DNA of 32,364 nt from Bradyrhizobium sp. 132 (GCF_023074185.1 NZ_JADPKY010000121.1:1-32364); one strand, 5' to 3'; counted from the first letter of the stretch, positions 23,036 through 30,686 are shown. The notes: generated by a model from the sequence alone, not told the origin. Numbers and translations are program-made.

Positions 23036-23230
23036 ATGAAAGTGCGCGAATTAGTTCAAGAACTTCAGGCGTTGCCAGATCAAGACGCGATCGTTGTCAT
23101 CGGCGAAGGCTGGAACCCTTTGGTTTGGCTTCTACTGACCGGGATAAAAGAAAGAGGAATTTCGTTTTTGGCCGAGAACCCGGACTTCGCCAAGCCCGTC
23201 GCGCTTACGAAATCGTGTGACGCGTTCTGA
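23036..23230 (+). CDS. Small protein, unknown function
   Basis: A 64-residue cytoplasmic protein starting MKVRELVQELQALPDQDAIV, followed by VIGEGWNPLVWLLLTGIKER. The first half (VRELVQELQALPDQDAIVVI) resembles short phage and bacterial proteins that begin with 'xVxELixxLqxlpqDaxVv'. These are widespread and uncharacterised. The ribosome site is weak (GTGATCC). The rest of the gap from 23231 to 23524 shows no gene. Confidence 0.5.
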   Translation: MKVRELVQELQALPDQDAIVVIGEGWNPLVWLLLTGIKERGISFLAENPDFAKPVALTKSCDAF

Positions 23231-23524
23231 GAAGCGAGCTCAGGTTTTCGACGGCAATCGGACCCTTGCGTTGCAAGCTCACCGCTAGGCGCTTCGGTCA
23301 ATCGGGAAAAAGTGGAAACTTTTGCGATCAGTCCGAGTTGGCGTCGAACGATGTTTCGATGCCCGGAGCATGAGAATGACAAACAGAGATTCCCCGACAA
23401 CGGTCCGGAAACATCGTGTCAGCCTGCTCTAATCGCGTCTTCACGGTAGGGAGGCGCGCAGTGCGGACGCCGAGGAGATGACAGGCTTTGACATAGCCTA
23501 TTTTGTGCGACTTGCAGGCGAAGA

Positions 23525-23656
23525 ATGCTGAGGCAGATACAGACGCTTGTACGTTGGATGGCCAACGAGACCGCACGTTCGGATTGGACGTTACTCGCTG
23601 TGTCGTTTGCGGTCTCCGCAGCCATCGTGTCGGCGCTGCGTGCGCTTTTCGGTTGA
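23525..23656 (+). CDS. 43-residue single-span membrane protein
   Basis: A short gene with MLRQIQTLVRWMANETARSD followed by a hydrophobic segment (WTLLAVSFAVSAAIVSALRA) and a glycine end, TGA at 23654-23656. AGGCGAAG precedes the ATG. The shape (short polar head, Glu/Asp just before a hydrophobic helix) recalls Flp-type pilins, but the conserved GATAIEYGL is absent, so I leave it unassigned. It is upstream of opgG by 145 bases, and the opgG promoter candidate lies between. Confidence 0.45.
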   Translation: MLRQIQTLVRWMANETARSDWTLLAVSFAVSAAIVSALRALFG

Positions 23657-23745
23657 GGAGGACGGCAAGAGGATTGCGCAGCTCGCCCCGTGGCCGGCCG
23701 CATCGACTATGCCATCCGCCAGCTATTAGTCGCGGTCTTCCGCGC

Positions 23746-23770
23746 GGAACTCTAGGGAACAGCGGCAGTT
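23746..23770 (+). promoter_or_regulatory. Candidate EcfG-type promoter for opgGH
   Basis: GGAAC 23746-23750, a 16-base spacer, AGTT 23767-23770, 31 bases before the GTG start of opgG. Confidence 0.5.
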
Positions 23771-23801
23771 GCTCTCTCGCTTCGAAACCGGAGGCGCAAA
23801 C

Positions 23802-25313
23802 GTGAATCGCCGACAACTTCTTCGTGCATCAGTAGCTGCTTCAGCTCTAGCTGTATTGCCGCGGCCATCAAACGCTCAGTCCGGCGCCGCCCTGACATTC
23901 AGCCCATCCTACGTGCGCGAGCTGGCCCGTGCGCTTGCGACCAAGGCATTCGTCCCTCCGGACGAGAAGCTGCCGGATGCGCTAAAGAATCTCAACTACG
24001 ACCAATACCGATCTATCCGTTTCGCACCAGAAAAGGCGCTGTGGCATGACGAAAAATTGCCATTCCAAGTGCAATTTTTCCACCGTGGCTTCTTCTACAA
24101 GAATAGGGTCGACATCTTTCAGGTGGCGAACAGGAGCGTCACACCGGTCGTGTATCGGCGCGATGAATTTTCGTTCGGCGAGGGACTGGGACAATGGCAG
24201 GATGCAGACCTCGGGTTTGCCGGATTCCGCATCCACACTCCGATCAACAAGCCGGATTATTACGACGAGCTTTGTGTATTCCTCGGTGCAAGTTACTTCC
24301 GAGCGGTTGCGAAAGGACAGACGTATGGTCTGTCCGCGCGGGGGCTCGCGATCGATACCGGCGAGAGCAAAGGCGAAGAGTTCCCGGTGTTCAAGGCATT
24401 CTGGCTGGAGAAACCGGCGCCGAATGCCTCCTCGATGGTGGTCCACGCGCTGCTCGACAGCAAGAGCGCGGCGGCAAGCTACCGTTTCACCATTCGGCCT
24501 GGCCAAACCACAGTTTTCGACGTCGAGATGGCCCTCTATCCGCGGGTCGACGTCGAGCATGCCGGGCTGGCGCCGATGACCAGCATGTTCTTCTTCGGTC
24601 CGAACGATCGGAAGGACTTCGACGATTTCCGCCCCTCGGTTCACGACTCGGATGGACTTTCGATGTTCAACGGCAGAGGTGAGCAGCTCTGGCGACCGCT
24701 CAACAATCCGCACGATCTGCAGGTCAGCAGTTTTGGCGATGTCAATCCGGGCGGCTTCGGCCTCATGCAGCGGGAAAGAAACTATCTCGCTTATCAGGAT
24801 CTGGAATCCAGTTTCGAAACGCGCCCAAGCCTCTGGTTCGAACCGATCGGTGATTGGGGCGAAGGGGCAGTGAAACTGTTCGAGATTCCGACCAAGGAGG
24901 AGGTCCACGACAATATCGCCGCGCTGTGGCAACCGAAGCAGCCCTTGGCGGCAAAGAGCGAACATATCTTCACCTATCGACTGCACTGGGGGCCGGACGC
25001 GCCGAAAGCCGACGCACTCGCGCGATTCACGCGAACGGGAATCGGCAGCCGGGGAGATGACAGCAAGCTGTTCGTCCTGGAGCTGATGGGCGAGCACCTC
25101 AAAGGCATAGATCCCAAGGCCATGAAAGGGGTGGTGACCGCTGAGAAAGCTGAAATCAGCAACATCGTCACGCAGCCGAATCCCGTGACCGGCGGGTGGC
25201 GTCTGAGCTTCCAATGTTCGGTCAAGGGGCAGGCATCGATCGAGCTGCGAGCTTTCCTCGCGCAGAACGATGCGCCGGCCTCCGAAGTATGGATCTATCG
25301 ATGGACGCCCTGA
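23802..25313 (+). CDS. opgG: Periplasmic glucan biosynthesis protein OpgG/MdoG
   Basis: A 503-residue OpgG/MdoG family protein. The GTG at 23802 follows GGAGG and gives a twin-arginine signal (NRRQLLRASVAASALAVLPR), so export is probably by Tat, as for OpgD-type members. The mature protein has SPSYVRELARALATKAFVPP, LNYDQYRSIRFAPEKALW and FFHRGFFYKNRVDIFQV, then LGASYFRAVAKGQTYGLSAR, FFFGPNDRKDFDDFRPSVHD, and an Ig-like C-terminal part. It acts in the periplasm to shape or branch the beta-glucan made by OpgH. opgH overlaps its end by 13 bases. The frame is intact and of family length. Confidence 0.93.
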   Translation: MNRRQLLRASVAASALAVLPRPSNAQSGAALTFSPSYVRELARALATKAFVPPDEKLPDALKNLNYDQYRSIRFAPEKALWHDEKLPFQVQFFHRGFFYKNRVDIFQVANRSVTPVVYRRDEFSFGEGLGQWQDADLGFAGFRIHTPINKPDYYDELCVFLGASYFRAVAKGQTYGLSARGLAIDTGESKGEEFPVFKAFWLEKPAPNASSMVVHALLDSKSAAASYRFTIRPGQTTVFDVEMALYPRVDVEHAGLAPMTSMFFFGPNDRKDFDDFRPSVHDSDGLSMFNGRGEQLWRPLNNPHDLQVSSFGDVNPGGFGLMQRERNYLAYQDLESSFETRPSLWFEPIGDWGEGAVKLFEIPTKEEVHDNIAALWQPKQPLAAKSEHIFTYRLHWGPDAPKADALARFTRTGIGSRGDDSKLFVLELMGEHLKGIDPKAMKGVVTAEKAEISNIVTQPNPVTGGWRLSFQCSVKGQASIELRAFLAQNDAPASEVWIYRWTP

Positions 25314-27442
25314 AACAGTCGCTGGCGCCGCCGCCAAGCGCCCCAGCGCGCCCGTTTCTGCCGCAGGAAAGCCCGCTGTCGATGCTGCCGTGCCGGCTGG
25401 ACCGTGCGGCCGACGTCAGGCGATCGCAAGCGCTGACGGGTGCCAGCTTGACGGTTCGCCGTCTCTTCATCTTTGCCGGTACGGCCCTGCTGACGCTCGC
25501 AGGCGGCTACGGCATGTACGACGTGGTGAAAGTTGGCGGTGTGACCTTTCTCGAGGCGCTGCTGCTCGGTCTGTTCTTTGTGCTGCTCGCCTGGGTCGCG
25601 TTCTCGTTCATGTCCGCCCTTTCCGGATTTTTCGTGCTGCTGACGCGCGGGCAGCCCAGCCTGCCGATCGACATGACAGGCCCGCTGCCGCACATCACCG
25701 CGCGCACCGCCATGCTGCTGCCAACCTATAACGAGGACCCGCATCATGTGATGGCGCGGCTGCGCGCAATGTATGAATCCATCGAAGCCACCGGATATGG
25801 TGCACAATTCGACTGGTTTTTGCTGAGTGATACGACCGAGCCGGACATCTGGATCGGCGAAGAGATGGCCTTCATCCAGCTACGCCGCGCCTGCGGCGGA
25901 GATCGGCTGTACTACCGGCATCGCTCCGACAACACCGCGCGGAAGTCCGGCAACATCGCCGACTGGGTCACAAGGTTTGGGGCGGCCTATGATCACATGA
26001 TCGTCCTCGACGCCGACAGCCTCATGGAGGCTGATACGATCGTTCGCCTCGTCCACGCGATGGAATGCCACTCCTCTTGCGCACTGATCCAGACGCAGCC
26101 CGTCATCGTCAACGCGCGCACTTTGTTCAGCAGGCTGCAGCAATTCTCGGGGCGTGTCTACGGCCCCCTCATCACGGCGGGCAATGCCTGGTGGCACTGC
26201 GGCGACAGCAACTATTGGGGCCACAACGCCATCATCCGGCTACAGGCCTTCGCCGCAGAGGCCGGACTGCCGGAACTCCGCGGTCGCAAACCTTTCGGAG
26301 GACACATCCTCAGCCATGATTTTGTCGAAGCCGCGTTGATGCGCCGCGCCGGCTGGGCGATCTATATGGTCCCGGCCGTTCGCGGCAGCTTCGAAGAAGT
26401 CCCGCCGTCGCTGCTGGACTTTGCGGGAAGAGACCGCCGCTGGTGTCAAGGTAACCTTCAGCATCTCGCGGTCCTGCCCGCGCGTGGGCTGCACTGGGTC
26501 TCGAGGCTGCATCTGCTCACCGGCATCGGCTCCTACCTGACGGCGCCGCTCTGGCTTCTGTTCCTGTTGCTCGGTCTGCTCATTTCACTGCAGGCACACT
26601 TCATCCGGCCCGAATACTTTCCAAAGGGCTTCAGTTTGTTTCCCACCTGGCCGCAGCAGGACCCGGTACTTGCGGCCTGGGTCTTTGCCGCGACAATGGG
26701 GCTTCTGATCCTGCCGAAGCTGCTGGCTTATCTGGTTTTGATCAGCAATCGTGGCGAGCGGACCGGATTTGCAGGGAGCTTTCGTACCCTGGCGGGAGTC
26801 GTTTGCGAGACGTTTGTCGCGGCATTGCTTGCTCCCTGCATGATGGTCCTCCAGACCAAGGCCGTTGTGGAAATTCTCGCTGGCCGGGACGCGGGCTGGC
26901 AAGTGCAGCGCAGAGGCGATGGACAGCCTGCCCGCGGCGAAGTCTATCGAAAGCTCGCCGGGCCCACACTCTGCGGGCTCGTCCTGTCGCTCTGCGCCTA
27001 TGCGGTCTCGCTGCCCCTGCTGCTCTGGATGTCGCCGGTGGTGCTGGGGCTCCTGCTTTCGATTCCGTTGGGGATCATAACGTCTTCGCGGTTGAGCGCG
27101 CCAGGCGTCTTTGCCACGCCGGAAACCAACAGCCCGCCTGCCGTGGTGCTCCGCGCGAACGAGCTCGCCGCATCAGAGCGCATTGAAATGGCCGGGACTC
27201 TACGCCAGCTCGACCGAAATCCGGAATTGCTGGCCGAGCATTTGGGCTCGCAATCGCTCGCCAGCCCTCGCAGATTTGGTCCCGTCGACGTGCCCCTTGC
27301 GACCGCAACCGCCAAGGCCGAGCAATGCGAAAGCTTAGACGATGTCGTCGTCTGGTTCGACAAGCTGGAAATACGCGCGGTACTTGAGCATCCCACGCTG
27401 TTGAAGAGAATCCTTCAGCTCCCTCCCAGCGGCCCGGAGTAA
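25301..27442 (+). CDS. opgH: Glucan biosynthesis glucosyltransferase OpgH/MdoH
   Basis: A 713-residue inner-membrane GT2 family glucosyltransferase. ATG 25301 overlaps opgG; an alternative ATG lies at 25289. Two helices (about 54-73 and 85-114) precede the cytoplasmic catalytic domain. The substrate and metal aspartates are Asp177 (LLSDTTEP), Asp237/Asp239 (VLDADSLM) and the HD pair 339-340 (LSHDFVEA). The acceptor motif is RDRRWCQGN (377-385), the (R/Q)xxRW signature. Several helices follow from about 400. It polymerises UDP-glucose into a linear beta-1,2-type glucan and extrudes it. The short N-terminus compared with E. coli is typical of alphaproteobacteria. It is probably cotranscribed with opgG. 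Confidence 0.94.
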   Translation: MDALKQSLAPPPSAPARPFLPQESPLSMLPCRLDRAADVRRSQALTGASLTVRRLFIFAGTALLTLAGGYGMYDVVKVGGVTFLEALLLGLFFVLLAWVAFSFMSALSGFFVLLTRGQPSLPIDMTGPLPHITARTAMLLPTYNEDPHHVMARLRAMYESIEATGYGAQFDWFLLSDTTEPDIWIGEEMAFIQLRRACGGDRLYYRHRSDNTARKSGNIADWVTRFGAAYDHMIVLDADSLMEADTIVRLVHAMECHSSCALIQTQPVIVNARTLFSRLQQFSGRVYGPLITAGNAWWHCGDSNYWGHNAIIRLQAFAAEAGLPELRGRKPFGGHILSHDFVEAALMRRAGWAIYMVPAVRGSFEEVPPSLLDFAGRDRRWCQGNLQHLAVLPARGLHWVSRLHLLTGIGSYLTAPLWLLFLLLGLLISLQAHFIRPEYFPKGFSLFPTWPQQDPVLAAWVFAATMGLLILPKLLAYLVLISNRGERTGFAGSFRTLAGVVCETFVAALLAPCMMVLQTKAVVEILAGRDAGWQVQRRGDGQPARGEVYRKLAGPTLCGLVLSLCAYAVSLPLLLWMSPVVLGLLLSIPLGIITSSRLSAPGVFATPETNSPPAVVLRANELAASERIEMAGTLRQLDRNPELLAEHLGSQSLASPRRFGPVDVPLATATAKAEQCESLDDVVVWFDKLEIRAVLEHPTLLKRILQLPPSGPE

Positions 27443-27616
27443 GATTGCGGCGCTAGGTGTTTGCGTCCAATCCACGCGGTTTGCGGCGGGACGACCAATG
27501 CGCCCGTTCCGCTGCTGCTTCCCCCGCGAAGCGGGCGAAGCGAAGGCGGACAGCGAGCGTCGGCGCGAAGGACGCGAGCGGGCTCGAAAGACCGCGTCCT
27601 GAGGACCGGAAGCGCT

Positions 27617-27766
27617 TTAAAAGGCTGTGAAATCCGAGCCGTAGAACATGGCCGCAACGAGCGAGAGCAGCAGTCCCAAGCTGCAGAAGATCGCGACGTT
27701 CTTGAATTCCTCCGCGCCATCAGCCGAGAGGATTGCGCTCGAGGCTATCTTTGCTTCTGCATCCAT
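27617..27766 (-). CDS. 49-residue single-span membrane protein
   Basis: Forty-nine codons from the ATG at 27766 (AAGGATCG 7 bases upstream) to TAA at 27619-27617. The sequence is MDAEAKIASSAILSADGAEE, then one membrane helix (AIFCSLGLLLSLVAAMFYGS) and a DFTAF end. The coding bias is that of a real gene and the ribosome site is good, but I recognise no family. The gap between opgH and this gene (27443-27616) holds a GC-rich stretch with small CCCGC-GAA-GCGGG-type hairpins near 27520-27535 and nothing coding. Confidence 0.6.
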   Translation of the reverse strand: MDAEAKIASSAILSADGAEEFKNVAIFCSLGLLLSLVAAMFYGSDFTAF

Positions 27767-27972
27767 CTGTCGATCCTTAGGGCAAAGTTGGTGCTCAGAC
27801 CCTACCGGTGTTCGCCTACTGCGCGTGTGAACAGGCTCTCACGACTAAGCCACCTGACCTGGATTTTTTTGGAGCTAGACCGTGACCATAGCGGCGCGCG
27901 CTACTGGGACGAGGTCCGGCGCCCTCGCTGGGAGGGGTGATGGACGAGCTATATGGGGCGTGAGGCTCCGTA

Positions 27973-27998
27973 GGAACCGATAGGTCCCGAGAATGCTT
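27973..27998 (+). promoter_or_regulatory. Candidate EcfG-type promoter
   Basis: GGAAC 27973-27977, a 17-base spacer, GCTT 27995-27998, 28 bases before the ATG at 28027. The -10 differs from CGTT at two positions. Confidence 0.4.
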
Positions 27999-28026
27999 GC
28001 TTTGTTGGCGAGCGTAGGAGGACCGC

Positions 28027-28251
28027 ATGAGTGCAAGCAACACGTCAGCGATGACAGAAGCATCAGGGTTGACAAACAATCAGGAGGGGCTTGAGAATTC
28101 TTCGGCGAGACCGGCGACGAGGAACCGAACCAATCTCCGAGGGTCTGCAGAAGAGTTAGCTGGGCGGCTCCGGCAGATGACGGTGGAGACGCCGCTGCGC
28201 TCGCTCTTGGCGGCCTTCGTACTCGGGGTATGGTTTGCCCGTCGGCGTTGA
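28027..28251 (+). CDS. Small membrane-anchored protein, DUF883-like tail
   Basis: A 74-residue protein after a strong GTAGGAGG site. The first 45 residues are polar and probably disordered. The end, SAEELAGRLRQMTVETPLRS then LLAAFVLGVWFARRR, is an amphipathic helix plus a C-terminal membrane anchor with a basic end. This resembles the DUF883/ElaB-YqjD C-terminus, which holds stationary-phase ribosome-binding proteins at the membrane; homology at this length is uncertain. Its last 96 bases overlap, on the opposite strand, the frameshift extension of the ligase gene. Confidence 0.6.
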   Translation: MSASNTSAMTEASGLTNNQEGLENSSARPATRNRTNLRGSAEELAGRLRQMTVETPLRSLLAAFVLGVWFARRR

Positions 28252-29232
28252 AGCCGAACGCCACGGACGACGGGTTTGCATGTCAAGAACGTCGAAGAAC
28301 TGCCAGACGTCAGCCCAAATCTTCCTCAAACCTTTGAAAAACGGGTGCCGAACCTTTCCTTCGGCCGACTTCGCCCGGTATTCGATCTCTGCCAGCAACT
28401 TCGGCTCGACCCAGACGCCCTTGTGGGCGATCCGCTTGGCGTAGGGCTGCGTCTTCCGGACGAGAGGCTCTAGCCGCCTCCGGAGCTCGGCGGTTGAGAC
28501 CTTGTCGAAGCCGTGGTCGACCTTGCCTGCGTAGACGAGATCGGCGCCCTTGCGTCGGCCGACGTAGAGGCCGTCCCATTTGGAGTCGTCGAGCGCGGCG
28601 CCCGCGATGGTCAGAGTCTCGCGCTGCGCGCAGGTTTTCTTCACCCAGTTGTTGCCGCGCCCGCTGGCGTAGCTGCTGTCGCGGACCTTGGACAGCACGC
28701 CTTCCAGCCCCAGCTTGCAGGCGTGCGCGAACATCTCTTGGCCCTCGATTTCGAAGCTCTCGCTGAATTGAACATCGGTACCGGCGATGATCTTCTTGAG
28801 CTCTGCCTTACGTTGGTGGAGGGGAAGCTTCCGCAGATCGCGGCCGTTCAGGTAGAGCAGGTCGAAGGCGACCAGCACGATGCGCTTCGAACTCCCCCTC
28901 AACTCGTTCTGCAGCACGGAGAAGTCGGTGGTGCCGTCGGCGGCGGGCACGACGATTTCGCCGTCGACGACGGCGGAGCTTGCCTTGATGTGCCACGCGT
29001 CGTGAGCGACCTTCTTGAATCGGCTGGTCCAGTCGTGACCGCGCCGGGTGAAGACCTTGACAACCTCGTTGTGGAGATGGACCTGCACCCGACAGCCGTC
29101 GAATTTGATTTCGTGAATCCATCGGGATCCGGACGGCACCCTATCGATCGAGGATGCCAGGGCCGGCTCCACGAAATTCGGGAACGGTGCCTTGACGCCG
29201 ATATCGGCCGACTTCCTACGCGCAAACGCCAC
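28156..29232 (-). CDS. ligD: LigD-type ATP-dependent DNA ligase (ligase domain only), C-terminus frameshifted
   Basis: The 358-residue frame encodes an NHEJ-type ligase without polymerase or phosphoesterase domains. The nucleotidyltransferase domain has Lys43 in HEIKFDGCRVQVHL (KxDG), DGEIVVP, LLYLNGRDLR, EGVLSKVRDSSYASGRGNNW and VKKTC. The OB-fold follows with ALDDSKWDGLYVGRRKGADL, VEPKLLAEIEYRAKSAEGKV and HPFFKGLR. Relatives end GLREDL-G, and that ending with TGA (28312-28310) is present one base out of frame. A one-base loss near 28325 instead adds about 50 arginine-rich residues. The start is GTG 29232. It seals breaks held by Ku, yet both Ku copies here are broken. It is divergent from the DUF3606 gene. 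Confidence 0.85.
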   Translation of the reverse strand: MAFARRKSADIGVKAPFPNFVEPALASSIDRVPSGSRWIHEIKFDGCRVQVHLHNEVVKVFTRRGHDWTSRFKKVAHDAWHIKASSAVVDGEIVVPAADGTTDFSVLQNELRGSSKRIVLVAFDLLYLNGRDLRKLPLHQRKAELKKIIAGTDVQFSESFEIEGQEMFAHACKLGLEGVLSKVRDSSYASGRGNNWVKKTCAQRETLTIAGAALDDSKWDGLYVGRRKGADLVYAGKVDHGFDKVSTAELRRRLEPLVRKTQPYAKRIAHKGVWVEPKLLAEIEYRAKSAEGKVRHPFFKGLRKIWADVWQFFDVLDMQTRRPWRSASTPTGKPYPEYEGRQERAQRRLHRHLPEPPS

Positions 29233-29261
29233 GAACGAACTCCACGCAACAAACGTGATTC

Positions 29262-29286
29262 AAGGTGACACATGTGGAATCGTTCC
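29262..29286 (-). promoter_or_regulatory. Candidate EcfG-type promoter for ligD
   Basis: On the minus strand GGAAC (29286-29282), a 16-base spacer, CCTT (29265-29262), 29 bases before the GTG at 29232. Confidence 0.45.
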
Positions 29287-29311
29287 AGAACTAGTGAATC
29301 CTAGTAACGTT
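29287..29311 (+). promoter_or_regulatory. Candidate EcfG-type promoter for DUF3606, divergent partner
   Basis: AGAAC 29287-29291 (one mismatch to GGAAC), a 16-base spacer, CGTT 29308-29311, 31 bases before the ATG at 29343. It abuts the -35 of the ligD promoter. Confidence 0.4.
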
Positions 29312-29342
29312 GCTCCGGCATCGTTCAATGAAGGAGCCGACC

Positions 29343-29516
29343 ATGGCAAAGGCAGCGAAGAAGACCACGCGAGGACGCAAGCAGGACCGGGCCCGCGTCG
29401 CTGGCGGGCAGAAGTACGAAGTCGGTTACGAAGCCAAGAAGACCGGCCGCTCGGCCTCAGCCGTCAAGAAGGTCGGCAACGCCCGCAAGCGGGTCGAGAA
29501 GCGTCTCGGGCGGTAG
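29343..29516 (+). CDS. DUF3606 protein
   Basis: A 57-residue very basic protein: MAKAAKKTTRGRKQDRARVA, then QKYEVGYEAKKTGRSASAVK and VGNARKRVEKRLG. The 'RVAGGQKYEVGYEAKKTG' block followed by a helix is DUF3606, a small helix-turn-helix-like family of rhizobia and relatives. The lysine/arginine-rich head suggests nucleic-acid contact; function is not established. GAAGGAGCC precedes the ATG at 29343. Its last 60 bases overlap the convergent response regulator gene. Confidence 0.85.
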   Translation: MAKAAKKTTRGRKQDRARVAGGQKYEVGYEAKKTGRSASAVKKVGNARKRVEKRLGR

Positions 29517-29834
29517 CTTATCCAGAGTACAAGGTTTGAGTACGACTGGCGTTCCTTCAAATCCGTGCGGCACGCCGCTGCTTCCGTAACCGCTCAAGAA
29601 AAAGAAAGGTAGCCCTCGGCCCTTTATTATTTCGGCAACGGGCCCCAAGTTCGTGCCATGCAGATTGATGTCGAGGATCGCGAGATCGTACCGCTCAATC
29701 TGAGCCGCCGATCGCGCATCGTCTACACTCCCCGCTTCTGCTACGACCCTGTGTCCAAGTTCCTCGACCATCTCGACAAGCATCATTCGGATAAGCGCCT
29801 CATCTTCCACAAGCAGTATCGATACCTGCGCCAT
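29457..29834 (-). CDS. Single-domain response regulator (FAT GUY-like)
   Basis: A 125-residue receiver without output domain. Asp11 and the following Glu lie in LLVEDEALIR, phospho-acceptor Asp55 in AILDINLHG, and Lys100 in VVLKPCTLDKL. The stretch PFFFLSGYGSSGV replaces the usual T/S loop and is like the PFxFATGYG motif of the alphaproteobacterial FAT GUY receivers, which act as phosphate shuttles in histidine kinase networks. The ATG at 29834 is preceded by AGGCGAG, which overlaps the stop of the broken regulator upstream. The C-terminal residues after TLDKL extend over the DUF3606 gene end. The partner kinase is unknown. Confidence 0.88.
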   Translation of the reverse strand: MAQVSILLVEDEALIRMMLVEMVEELGHRVVAEAGSVDDARSAAQIERYDLAILDINLHGTNLGPVAEIIKGRGLPFFFLSGYGSSGVPHGFEGTPVVLKPCTLDKLPPETLLDPLAGVADLLDG

Positions 29835-29842
29835 GTCTCGCC

Positions 29843-30240
29843 TCAAGCCTTGCCTAAATCGGCTGCCGAGCGCTCGTTAAGGAGCTGAGACACCGCTGTC
29901 GTAAGCTCGGCGGGGCAAACGGTTTCTGAAGAATAATGCTGTTGGGAACGCCTTGCGCCGGCCAGTCGTGGGCTGCTGCTCCCATTATGTAACCATGGGA
30001 AGATTAGGATCGACCTCGCGCGCCGCCCGTGCGACCTCCCAGCCGTTTAACCTTCCTAATAGATTGATGTCAGTCACAAGAGCGCAGTACGCAACGCGCT
30101 GACCTCTGAGCAGCGTCACCGCCTCCTCGCCGGTCTTGGCGCTGGCGGTTTGGAAGCCCCCTCACTCAATGCATCTTCGACAACGCCCTGGATCGCATCG
30201 TCGTCGGCAATGTTTCCGGCAAAGTTCCCCCCTGAGACCA
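29843..30240 (-). pseudogene. Single-domain response regulator, decayed
   Basis: In several minus-strand frames the order of a receiver domain survives. IADDDAIQGVVEDALSEG is followed, after a shift, by GFQTASAKTGEEAVTLLRGQ, VAYCALVTDINLLGRLNGWE, ARAAREVDPNLPMV, then a stop. MGAAAHDWPAQGVPNSIILQ, KPFAP and ELTTAVSQLLNERSAADLGK follow. At least three indels are needed. The terminal TGA (29845-29843) sits 8 bases before the intact regulator's ATG, so the two were a tandem operon. Its start is buried in the extended PilZ frame. It belongs to the same receiver class as its neighbour. Confidence 0.8.
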
Positions 30241-30686
30241 GTGAAGTGGATGTTACAAAGTGCACACAAGGCAAAAGTTCTAGCTGGCGGGACAATTTGG
30301 CAGTTATGGGCACCTTCCGTTCGGAGGATTTCTTCGTTGGCCATCTGGCGACTGAAGCTGACCTGCAACTCTTCGGCGTTAACTCGCTCGAACTGACAGC
30401 GACGATAGGCAAGTCCTGTCGACGAGAGCAGAAGAAAGAACTCGTTCAAGGTCAGCCCCTCAATCGAGGTCTCGACTTGAAGCTTCGCCCCAACGTCTGA
30501 GACATCCTTAAGCAGGCACGCGCGACGCAACGTGCCATCGATGGCCATCATTTGAGCGGGCAACGGATGCTCGAAAGTGTCGGGCTTCTTGATCTTGTTC
30601 TGCGGGCATTGGTAAACAGAAGTGATCCCGCCGTTATATCCCCGATCAACTAAAAGGAAATAATCGCGGTCGGGAAAAATTGGCAA
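30162..30686 (-). CDS. PilZ-like domain protein, tail runs into broken regulator
   Basis: The 174-residue frame begins at TTG 30686 (an internal ATG at 30551 is an alternative). Residues 46-115 look like a PilZ domain: MAIDGTLRRACLLKDVSDVG, AKLQVETSIEGLTLNEFFLL, LAYRRCQFERVNAEELQVSF. The D/NxSxxG-type motif appears as DVSDVGAKL and the preceding RxxxR is weak, so c-di-GMP binding is uncertain. The last roughly 55 residues (Cys/Arg-rich) overlap the start of the decayed response regulator in another frame and are probably not native. It was likely the first gene of a PilZ-receiver-receiver operon. Confidence 0.55.
   Translation of the reverse strand: MPIFPDRDYFLLVDRGYNGGITSVYQCPQNKIKKPDTFEHPLPAQMMAIDGTLRRACLLKDVSDVGAKLQVETSIEGLTLNEFFLLLSSTGLAYRRCQFERVNAEELQVSFSRQMANEEILRTEGAHNCQIVPPARTFALCALCNIHFTGLRGELCRKHCRRRCDPGRCRRCIE

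Noticed and set aside
23982..25337. 451-codon open frame on the minus strand
   Set aside because: Antisense of opgG; GC-rich codon bias makes long shadows common here.
29243..29286. GGAAC-N26-CGTT on the minus strand before ligD
   Set aside because: The spacer to the CGTT is 10 bases too long; the CCTT at 16 bases is the better -10.
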